A stretch of 8,322 nucleotides of DNA, from positions 1 through 8,322 of the forward strand of contig QMUK01000055.1 of NCBI GenBank assembly GCA_003660555.1, read 5' to 3'. The stretch is from Thermococci archaeon (GTDB taxonomy: Archaea > Hadarchaeota > B88-G9). The stretch's first letter is position 1. Each line of letters begins with the position of its first letter. Below, one piece after another: positions 1 to 5,703 of this stretch. A program made the position numbers and the translations under genes. The notes below the pieces were generated by a model that saw nothing but the letters and a program-made list of their open reading frames with translations, had not been told where the DNA came from and made no database searches.

Positions 1-2138
1 AAGGGACATCCAGCAGCTGCGGAACATATCTTAGCTATGAGGAGCTTAGCATCTGGGGCTACGCCACCGGAGAATCCTCCCCATGGGTTAGCTGCTATGA
101 CACCACTTGAACAGGTTCCGTGACCCTCGTCGTCCCAAGGGTTGTGTAGGTGATTATATCTCGGAATTATTGCGTTTCCGGTTGCGACGGCCCAACCTAG
201 GTCCATGTTGAATATGTATACAGGTTCACCCCAATTTCCACTTGCATTTTCCCATCCGAACTTTATGTTCTCTCCACTTATTTCCAAGACCCACTCTCCT
301 AAGAATGCTTGGTATTCCGGTCTTTCGTACTCTCCACAGTATGGGATAGGGAGACCTATTATTGCTCCATGTCTGTCGTAGGTTTCCATCCAGAACGTTG
401 ACCAAGCACCTCTCATTATGAGGAGAGTACCTCTACCTTCCCAGAGCCATCTGTCACACGTTACAGGGTTTTCTTGGGTGTATCTTATGTATTCATAGAC
501 GTCATCTGGATCGTTTAAGTTGAAAGTCCTGCCATTAATTGTTACAGTTGCTGGAGAAGTCTTATATAGCTTGAATTCTAACTGATTGGGCTCATTAATC
601 CAAGGTATCTCGTGTTCGAATGGGTCCCAGAGTCCCACATCCCAGAAGACAATAATCTCGGGATATATTGGATCGTATATTCCAGCTTCATCTGGAGTGA
701 CGAATTCTTCCGATAGAGCCTCCTTGGTTATCTCGAAAGTGTATTTGTATGGCTCTCCTGGAGCTACCATACCCCAATCTGCGAAGTCTGAGGAATACGT
801 GAAGTCTCTTGCGTCTATTACTTTGTTGATCAGCGCTGGATTGGTTATATCAGCACCTGTGTCTAAAACTGCGACAATCACGCCTTTACCAGTGTAACCT
901 TGACCCCAAGCTATACTAGCTCCAATTTCTGCGGCTACGTCTTTATCAGAGAGAACTTTGTCCTTAGCTTCTTCCATTAGTTCTTTCATTGCCTGATATT
1001 TCTTCTCCTTTGGGATGAATATGTTGTTCATGACCGCATTGTAGTACCATGGGGCATAGGTGGAGAAGTATTTCTCTTGCTCTGTGAGCAGCATTCTCTC
1101 TAGGACATCTTCACTGTATTCACTCTCGGTCATCTTCTCAGGGTTTATCTCAACTCCCTCTTCTGTCGCTGAATCTATAGATAGAGAGGCTATTTCTGCT
1201 AGGGGACTCCCCCTCTCGCTTAGCATGGTTATGTAGTTTGAGTTCCATAGTCTTGCTAAGTCCTGTGGAGAAGGCCCTGGAATTTCCTCTGGAACCTCCT
1301 GCTGCTCAGGTGGTTGCTGCTCCTGCTCTGGCTCTGGCGTCTCCGAGACAGGGAACACGTCTGGGACTGGGATTTCTCCCCTGTCTAGCCTCTCCATGAA
1401 CTCCTCTAATCCCATCTCCTCTACCATCTGCTTGACCATTTCGCATAGATCTTTCTCTGGACCAGTGAAACTATCACAGCTCTCTGTAGTAGCGAATCTC
1501 TTCAGCATAGCTATGAATTCTGCCTCCGCATCGGAAGCCTCATCGTGTAGTTTGTATATTCTGCCCATGGTAATTTGCCATACCTTGGGGTCCATCGCTA
1601 GTTCCATTATTTTGTTGGCAGGGACCTTAGCTGCTACAGCGTTGAGGTAGTGAGCTTGGTAGTACACGTATCCTCCTAGCTCTCTTATCTTCTTCACCAA
1701 GTAATCTTGATCCTCCTTGACGAACTGCTTAAGCCACTCTACTAATGCCGCTCTGTACTGATCAGCGTCTTTTCCTGCCCAAGTCTTCCTGAATTCCTTT
1801 ATGTCTGGCTGTCTCTGTAGTACTATTATGACAGGTACCATTGAGTTCATGTTAGACTCATGAGCAGCTACCAGTATCTCTGCCAAGGAAGGATCGTGTA
1901 ATTTATTCAGTACTTCTTGCGGGAAGCCCATTTCCATTAGTTTCTCGTATGGTTCTTTGTTTTTCACCTTATCTAGGTATGGTACTGGACTAAATTCTAC
2001 TGCTGGCCCCTCTACTTTCTTGTCGAAGTCCTCTAATTCCTGGTTTGGCAGAGGGGCTGCTAAGGTGCCTGGTATGCTGGCCCCTAACATCACTACCATT
2101 ACTAATAGACTTATCACCCGGCCAGAACCACTATCCAT
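1..2138 (-). CDS. Subtilisin-like (S8) serine protease, exported, 3' end outside window
   Basis: Only the first 712 residues are present; the frame is open to the left edge. The N-terminus is a likely signal peptide (residues 1-28, hydrophobic VISLLVMVVMLGAS). Residues about 100-196, starting MVPVIIVLQRQPD, resemble an inhibitor-I9-type propeptide. A Pro/Glu/Gln-rich linker follows at about 268-291. The peptidase domain begins near residue 405: VAVLDTGAD carries the catalytic Asp426 and GHGTCSSGV the catalytic His673, followed by GVAPDAKLLIAKI. The catalytic Ser would lie beyond the window. Asp and His are separated by about 247 residues, far more than in ordinary subtilisins but reminiscent of the inserts in tripeptidyl peptidase II and pyrolysin. 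The ATG is preceded by an in-frame TGA two codons upstream and by GGAGGG 8 bases upstream, which fixes the start. It probably acts at the cell surface. Family assignment is firm; substrate is unknown. Confidence 0.93.
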   Translation of the reverse strand, partial: MDSGSGRVISLLVMVVMLGASIPGTLAAPLPNQELEDFDKKVEGPAVEFSPVPYLDKVKNKEPYEKLMEMGFPQEVLNKLHDPSLAEILVAAHESNMNSMVPVIIVLQRQPDIKEFRKTWAGKDADQYRAALVEWLKQFVKEDQDYLVKKIRELGGYVYYQAHYLNAVAAKVPANKIMELAMDPKVWQITMGRIYKLHDEASDAEAEFIAMLKRFATTESCDSFTGPEKDLCEMVKQMVEEMGLEEFMERLDRGEIPVPDVFPVSETPEPEQEQQPPEQQEVPEEIPGPSPQDLARLWNSNYITMLSERGSPLAEIASLSIDSATEEGVEINPEKMTESEYSEDVLERMLLTEQEKYFSTYAPWYYNAVMNNIFIPKEKKYQAMKELMEEAKDKVLSDKDVAAEIGASIAWGQGYTGKGVIVAVLDTGADITNPALINKVIDARDFTYSSDFADWGMVAPGEPYKYTFEITKEALSEEFVTPDEAGIYDPIYPEIIVFWDVGLWDPFEHEIPWINEPNQLEFKLYKTSPATVTINGRTFNLNDPDDVYEYIRYTQENPVTCDRWLWEGRGTLLIMRGAWSTFWMETYDRHGAIIGLPIPYCGEYERPEYQAFLGEWVLEISGENIKFGWENASGNWGEPVYIFNMDLGWAVATGNAIIPRYNHLHNPWDDEGHGTCSSGVIAANPWGGFSGGVAPDAKLLIAKICSAAAGCP

Positions 2139-2146
2139 GCCTCATT

Positions 2147-2152
2147 CCCTCC
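2147..2152 (-). promoter_or_regulatory. Shine-Dalgarno site of the subtilase gene
   Basis: GGAGGG on the minus strand lies 8 bases before the ATG at 2138. Together with the in-frame stop just upstream, it decides the protease start. Confidence 0.75.
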
Positions 2153-2193
2153 GAAGCCCTTGTAGGCTGAAGGGGGTTATGCCAAGAACTTCA

Positions 2194-2206
2194 GTTAAAT
2201 AGTTTT
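2194..2206 (-). promoter_or_regulatory. Putative TATA box for the subtilase gene
   Basis: Minus-strand AAAACTATTTAAC is an archaeal-type TATA element. A transcript start about 26 bases downstream, near 2172, would leave a leader of about 34 bases that includes the GGAGGG site. Placement is by inspection only. Confidence 0.5.
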
Positions 2207-2241
2207 CGTTGGAAGGGAATTAGTCGATTAGCGAAAAATCT

Positions 2242-2254
2242 CTCCATTCTGGAG
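2242..2254. repeat. Short inverted repeat in divergent intergenic region
   Basis: CTCCA-TTC-TGGAG forms a 5-bp inverted repeat between the divergent protease and DUF434 genes. CGAAAAAT also occurs twice nearby, at about 2232 and 2287. These could be regulator contacts but are short enough to arise by chance. Otherwise 2139-2303 holds only the two promoters. Confidence 0.25.
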
Positions 2255-2288
2255 GGAATTTCATGTTGAAAACACTTCATCCTCTCCG

Positions 2289-2306
2289 AAAAATTATGTT
2301 TATATG
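2289..2306 (+). promoter_or_regulatory. Putative TATA box for the DUF434 gene
   Basis: The AT-rich run AAAATTATGTTTATATG resembles an archaeal TATA element. If TTTATATG is the core, transcription would start near 2329. That is downstream of the first possible ATG (2304) and favours a start at 2343, 2370 or 2391. Confidence 0.4.
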
Positions 2307-3071
2307 ATGACACACCAAGATTGCATAATAGACTCATATGCCATGGAGTGGCATTCGTCAAAAGTCTTAATGCCTGTCGAGGCGTCACAGATGTTGACTT
2401 ACAGATGCATAACGAATAGAAGAACAGTTAAAGCCATTAGAGAGTTCAGATGTCTCATAAACTCAGGATATAGGAGGAGTTCTGCTCTCAATTTAGTGTC
2501 CAACAAGCATAACTTGAGCGAACGTGAGAGACATCTCTTGCAAAGGGCAGTCTTCTCTCGGAGAGAAGTCGCTGAGCGAGTGAAGAGAAAGATAACCTCC
2601 TGGAGGAAGAAACTAGAAGAGTTAAGTTTGTTTGTTGACTTCTACAACGTGTTGATCACTTTGGAGACAGCTCTCCGTGGAGGAGAGATAGTATTGTGTG
2701 ACGACACATTTTACCGAGATCTCTCTCTCATAGGAGGGAAGAGATATGCTCCGAGCTCTGAAACTGAAGCGATACTCAGGGAAATGAGAGAAATTCTAGA
2801 CGAGCGTTTCAGGAAAGTCACGTATTTCTTGGACAGTAAAGTAAGCAAAAGTGGAGAGATGAGAGCACTCCTCTCAAGATTGGGAATGAGAGGTAAATTG
2901 ATCAATAACGTAGACCACGAGCTGATGAGACTCGGCACGAAAAAAACGGTAATAGGGAGTAGCGACAGATCAATAATAGAGAGGGTGCAAATGACTGTGG
3001 ACATTCCAGCCCTTGTGATCTCCTCTGGAGTGATCCCTCACAAAGTCGAAGTGCTGGTACTCCCCTACTAG
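2304..3071 (+). CDS. DUF434/DUF5616-type protein, putative PIN/NYN-like
   Basis: The longest reading frame gives 255 residues. Residues about 39-90 (KAIREFRCLINSGYRRSSAL, SNKHNLSERERHLLQRAVFS) match the DUF434 pattern: a short helical domain with a basic, DNA- or RNA-binding look. Residues 110-235 match the DUF5616-like part: VDFYNVLITLETAL, CDDTFYRD, FLDSKVSKSGE and SSDRSIIERV. The spaced acidic residues D112, D133/D134, D167 and D211 recall the metal site of PIN/NYN-like nucleases, but nuclease activity is an inference. The conserved part begins near residue 34, and the TATA-like element overlaps the first ATG, so the true start may be Met14 (2343), Met23 (2370) or Met30 (2391); no clear Shine-Dalgarno site resolves this. 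It is transcribed alone, away from the protease gene and towards the winged-helix gene, with a 12-base gap at the convergent 3' ends. Biological role unknown. Confidence 0.85.
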   Translation: MMTHQDCIIDSYAMEWHSSKVLMPVEASQMLTYRCITNRRTVKAIREFRCLINSGYRRSSALNLVSNKHNLSERERHLLQRAVFSRREVAERVKRKITSWRKKLEELSLFVDFYNVLITLETALRGGEIVLCDDTFYRDLSLIGGKRYAPSSETEAILREMREILDERFRKVTYFLDSKVSKSGEMRALLSRLGMRGKLINNVDHELMRLGTKKTVIGSSDRSIIERVQMTVDIPALVISSGVIPHKVEVLVLPY

Positions 3072-3083
3072 CCACTGCTACTA

Positions 3084-3563
3084 CTAGTTGGCTTGCACAC
3101 CCTCTTCTCCCTCTTCTTCTGCTTTCCCTTCCTCCTCTTCGAGGACACTCTTTCTCTTCTTCCTGTAAAATACTTTGTTCTTGAGGTGTTTTCTCTCTAC
3201 TAGTCCTAGACTATCCAAGAGCTGCAGTATCAATATGACGTAGGTCCTACTCAATCCAGAGGACTCAGTTATCTCCTTGGCATCCATCCACTCCTCTTCG
3301 CTTATGCTCTCGTAAACTTCTGCGAGTGGTCCCTTGAGAAGAGAGGACAAATCAGTGGTCTCTGAATCTCTCGAGATTCCAGACAGGATTTCCTCTATTT
3401 GCATTGAAAGTTCGACTATGACCTCCTGTTTTGCTATTTCCAATTTCTTCTCTAGCTCAGCCACTCTTAGCTTCAATTCATTTATTTCCGACAGAACAGA
3501 GGAAAATCCATTATCTAGGTCTTCCTTCCTCGCGATGCCTCGCATTAAGAAGGACAACACCAA
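3084..3563 (-). CDS. Coiled-coil winged-helix protein, putative transcription regulator
   Basis: From the chosen start this encodes about 159 residues. Residues about 22-62 form a heptad-rich helix likely to be a coiled coil (LSEINELKLRVAELEKKLEI), suggesting a dimer. Residues about 77-135 look like a winged helix: DAKEITESSGLSRTYV as helix-turn-helix, LLDSLGLVER as the end of the recognition region, and KNKVFYRKK as a wing. The tail is highly acidic (LEEEEGKAEEEGEEG). A longer frame starts at TTG 3581, but GGAGG at 3571-3575 lies 7 bases before TTG 3563 and 10 before GTG 3560, so translation probably starts at one of those. It follows the thioredoxin-like gene on the same strand with a gap of 44 bases, so the two may be co-transcribed. 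The gap holds phased GTTNAAC boxes that the protein might bind. No specific family recognised; the DNA-binding role is inferred from fold. Confidence 0.78.
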   Translation of the reverse strand: MVLSFLMRGIARKEDLDNGFSSVLSEINELKLRVAELEKKLEIAKQEVIVELSMQIEEILSGISRDSETTDLSSLLKGPLAEVYESISEEEWMDAKEITESSGLSRTYVILILQLLDSLGLVERKHLKNKVFYRKKRKSVLEEEEGKAEEEGEEGVQAN

Positions 3564-3570
3564 TGTGATG

Positions 3571-3575
3571 CCTCC
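3571..3575 (-). promoter_or_regulatory. Shine-Dalgarno site deciding the winged-helix gene start
   Basis: GGAGG on the minus strand lies inside the longer frame that begins at TTG 3581, which it therefore argues against. Spacing is 7 bases to TTG 3563 and 10 to GTG 3560. Confidence 0.65.
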
Positions 3576-3633
3576 TTTCAACGTGGTTGAACTGGTTTAA
3601 CTGTGGTTCAATAGTAGTTGAACCGAGTTAAAC
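3576..3633. promoter_or_regulatory. Six phased GTTNAAC-type boxes, candidate operator array
   Basis: On the plus strand, boxes begin at 3576 (TTTCAAC), 3586 (GTTGAAC), 3595 (GTTTAAC), 3606 (GTTCAAT), 3617 (GTTGAAC) and 3627 (GTTAAAC). Four are perfect GTTNAAC palindromes and two have one mismatch. Start-to-start steps are 10, 9, 11, 11 and 10 bases, about one helical turn each, so the boxes lie on one face of the DNA. The array abuts the winged-helix gene's Shine-Dalgarno site and covers the last codons of the upstream gene. Binding by the winged-helix protein is inferred. Confidence 0.6.
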
Positions 3634-3634
3634 C
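3594..3634. repeat. Nested inverted repeat at the gene junction
   Basis: The outer arms GGTTTAACT (3594-3602) and AGTTAAACC (3626-3634) are perfect 9-base complements. The inner arms GGTTCAA (3605-3611) and TTGAACC (3618-3624) are perfect 7-base complements around TAGTAG. The RNA would fold as a 9+7 bp hairpin with a small 2x1 internal loop. It spans the stop codon of the thioredoxin-like gene. With no following T-run on either strand it is a weak terminator candidate; it could instead be a processing or attenuation element, or a by-product of the palindromic boxes. Confidence 0.7.
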
Positions 3635-5368
3635 TTTCCACCTCTCGAGTACATCTCTCTTAGTGGGCAAGCCTCCAGGTCTATTGGCAGATATTTCCAC
3701 GATGGATTCAGTTCTCAGTAGCTCTCTCCTAGTTCTCCTTTCTCTCTTAGAAGCAATCAGTATTAACCCTAGGAGAGAAATGGCCAAGATAGAGAGAATC
3801 AAATCGTAAATAGACAAATAGTTATTTTTCGGGGAGATTCTTCTCTCCTTCACGGGAACTTCTTTCCCCTTCCACAAACACTTGAACTCTTGGCTAACTT
3901 TTATCCTCTCTCCTGGAAGTAGTACGGTCTTCTTTCCATTGGACAACAACTCACAACTCTCAGATCCACTGTTCACCAAGAAGCGCTCCTCCTTCTTCAT
4001 CCACGGCAAGGGACCTCCGAGATGCACACTTTCCAGTACTAACTCTGGCTTACCCTCTATTTCTCTACTTATGGGATTGGAGAACTCCTTGAATCTCCTT
4101 CCAGAAAAGGAGTAGTCTACTTCAACTCCCTCTATGAATTTCTCATTCGGAGGATCGTACTCCCATTCTACAGACTCTCCTGGGGGCAAGTCTCCGAGAT
4201 GAATTTCGTCTCCAGTTGAGAGTATTAGAACTAGGTCCCTAGCAGTACTGCCACCCTTGTTGAACACCCTAACCAATACTTTTTCGTCAAGGAGTTCTTG
4301 TTTGACATCTAAAATGGGTGGATTCTCTATTGCTTCAACCCAAACACCGTCAGATACGAATTCCTCTCCCAGATGATAAACTATCCAAGAAATTCTATAT
4401 TTTCCTGGAGTATTAAAAGATATAGGGAACTTATGCTCCATAGACTCTCCCGGGAAAAGAGTGAAATCGCCTATTTCTAATTCCCTGGAACTTTCCCCGT
4501 TTATTCTGAGTTTCAGTTTGTATTCCAAGTTCACTGGCAATAGGTTCAACAAAGTTAAACTGACCTCTACACTCTCCCCGACAGGAACTACGCTTTTGTC
4601 AACTCTCTCCCAATACTCCCACTTCTCTATTTCAACTCTTTCAACCTTTGAGTTTTGAGGAGCTAGGATTTCCAAATTTACTTTATTTTCAAAGACATTT
4701 AGAACTCTGATCACCAGAGAATCGAGAACCTCTACCCATTCTCCCGTTCTGACATCCATGACCTTATATCCACCCTCGAATTTCAGTAGAAATTCCGTAG
4801 TGTCCTCAGAGACTTTCAAAGGAGAAATGGACACACCATCTACTCTTATGCCACTCCATTCCTCTAGCTCACCGGAATACACCTTGACCAAACCATCGAA
4901 GGGTACTTCACTCACTTCCTTCTCAATTCTTGGGCCAGGGAGAATGTATTTCGAGTGATTCCAATCTTTGACTTCTTCTTTCGAGTGACGCTCAGACTCT
5001 TTAGAGATCCCACCACACTCGACTATGGCACTCCTTAGGTCATCTATCCTCCAATCCGTATTGGGCAATCCGGAGAATCTCCTTCCACACACATCTATGG
5101 TTGGTATCATGGTTATTCCGTATTTTAGTAGCTCATCTAGACTTTTACCACTGAGATTAATTTTCCTTAGTATTATTTTCCCATTAGATTCACTCACTAG
5201 TCCCAGTAAAATTGCCTCTACTTCTGAACACCTCTTACAGCACCCAGTAGTATAAAATTTGACCTCTACGTGATCCTTCAGGTTTGAGAGTTCCGAATCT
5301 GCTGTGGCCATGTTGGGAAGCGTCACGCATGCACATACCAGTAGAAACAGCAATAACGAAGTCCTCAA
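3608..5368 (-). CDS. Membrane-tethered extracytoplasmic thioredoxin-like protein with Ig-like domains
   Basis: The chosen start gives 586 residues. A signal peptide covers about 1-24 (RTSLLLFLLVCACVTLPNMATA). Residues about 34-118 look like a thioredoxin/glutaredoxin fold: VEVKFYTTGCCKRC supplies Cys43, Cys44 and Cys47, and IPTIDVCG supplies the expected cis-Pro (Pro89) plus Cys94. About 240-510 reads as several beta-sandwich, CARDB/NEW3-like segments with repeated phrases such as FPGES and PPGES. One membrane helix (521-540, LILSILAISLLGLILIA) is followed by a basic tail, KRERRTRR, of 46 residues. The sensor or catalytic domain would therefore face outside and the tail inside. The frame also has an ATG at 5407, but a TATA element at 5416-5429 and GGAGGGGG 4 bases before TTG 5368 (7 counting from GGAGG) favour the TTG. 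It could be a disulfide oxidoreductase, a redox-sensing membrane protein or a receptor; function is unproven. Confidence 0.83.
   Translation of the reverse strand: MRTSLLLFLLVCACVTLPNMATADSELSNLKDHVEVKFYTTGCCKRCSEVEAILLGLVSESNGKIILRKINLSGKSLDELLKYGITMIPTIDVCGRRFSGLPNTDWRIDDLRSAIVECGGISKESERHSKEEVKDWNHSKYILPGPRIEKEVSEVPFDGLVKVYSGELEEWSGIRVDGVSISPLKVSEDTTEFLLKFEGGYKVMDVRTGEWVEVLDSLVIRVLNVFENKVNLEILAPQNSKVERVEIEKWEYWERVDKSVVPVGESVEVSLTLLNLLPVNLEYKLKLRINGESSRELEIGDFTLFPGESMEHKFPISFNTPGKYRISWIVYHLGEEFVSDGVWVEAIENPPILDVKQELLDEKVLVRVFNKGGSTARDLVLILSTGDEIHLGDLPPGESVEWEYDPPNEKFIEGVEVDYSFSGRRFKEFSNPISREIEGKPELVLESVHLGGPLPWMKKEERFLVNSGSESCELLSNGKKTVLLPGERIKVSQEFKCLWKGKEVPVKERRISPKNNYLSIYDLILSILAISLLGLILIASKRERRTRRELLRTESIVEISANRPGGLPTKRDVLERWKGLTRFNYY
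4544..4560. repeat. Second GTTNAAC pair within the thioredoxin-like gene
   Basis: GTTCAAC at 4544 and GTTAAAC at 4554 repeat the box of the 3576-3633 array with the same 10-base step. A lone GTTGAAC also occurs at 4259. A motif with six fixed bases is expected about twice in a window this size, so the pair may be chance. Confidence 0.3.
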
Positions 5369-5372
5369 GTGA

Positions 5373-5380
5373 CCCCCTCC
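5373..5380 (-). promoter_or_regulatory. Shine-Dalgarno site deciding the thioredoxin-like gene start
   Basis: GGAGGGGG on the minus strand ends 4 bases before TTG 5368; counted from GGAGG the spacing is 7. It lies within the longer frame from ATG 5407, which would add 13 residues including WPGGG before an otherwise typical signal peptide. Confidence 0.7.
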
Positions 5381-5415
5381 CGGCCAGAGCCTTAATATCA
5401 TCTTCATCTCCAGGG

Positions 5416-5429
5416 ATTTAAAATTTCTT
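5416..5429 (-). promoter_or_regulatory. Putative TATA box of the thioredoxin-like / winged-helix operon
   Basis: Minus-strand AAGAAATTTTAAAT is centred near 5421. A start of transcription about 26 bases on, near 5395, lies downstream of ATG 5407 and upstream of the GGAGGGGG site, consistent with TTG 5368 as the start codon. Confidence 0.5.
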
Positions 5430-5484
5430 AATAGCGCAATAACATGTTAATGAGATATGCGTATGGTGAAAACATACCTAGAGA

Positions 5485-5498
5485 GAAAGTTTTTTAGA
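5485..5498 (+). promoter_or_regulatory. Putative TATA box of the tRNA-Arg gene
   Basis: GAAAGTTTTTTAGA is centred about 29 bases before the tRNA 5' end, a usual spacing for archaeal tRNA promoters. It is the only AT-rich candidate close enough. Confidence 0.4.
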
Positions 5499-5521
5499 CT
5501 TCCTATCAGGAAAGAAGGAGA

Positions 5522-5665
<144 letters not shown>

Positions 5666-5667
5666 TC

Positions 5668-5676
5668 TTTAAATAA
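5668..5676 (+). promoter_or_regulatory. Putative TATA box of the radical SAM gene
   Basis: TTTAAATAA begins five bases after the tRNA CCA. Its centre predicts a transcript start near 5698, just before ATG 5704, implying a leaderless or nearly leaderless mRNA separate from the tRNA transcript. Confidence 0.55.
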
Positions 5677-5703
5677 CAATCCGTTGGGCATCTAGTGATA
5701 TCC

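Noticed and set aside
2191-2388. Minus-strand 65-residue reading frame in the divergent promoter region
   Set aside because: It is antisense to the DUF434 gene start and to its promoter, with no ribosome site and no recognisable protein pattern.
3070-3093. AGCCA/TGGCT inverted repeat as a bidirectional terminator between convergent genes
   Set aside because: The stem is only 5 bp with a 14-base loop and no T-run follows on either strand.
3576-3633. CRISPR-like reading of the repeated boxes
   Set aside because: Boxes are only 7-9 bases with spacers of 2-4 bases and alternate in orientation; no CRISPR repeats of usual length or cas genes are present.
5461-5475. GTATG...CATAC inverted repeat upstream of the tRNA
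   Set aside because: A 5-bp inverted repeat in AT-rich DNA is expected by chance and is not tied to a gene start.
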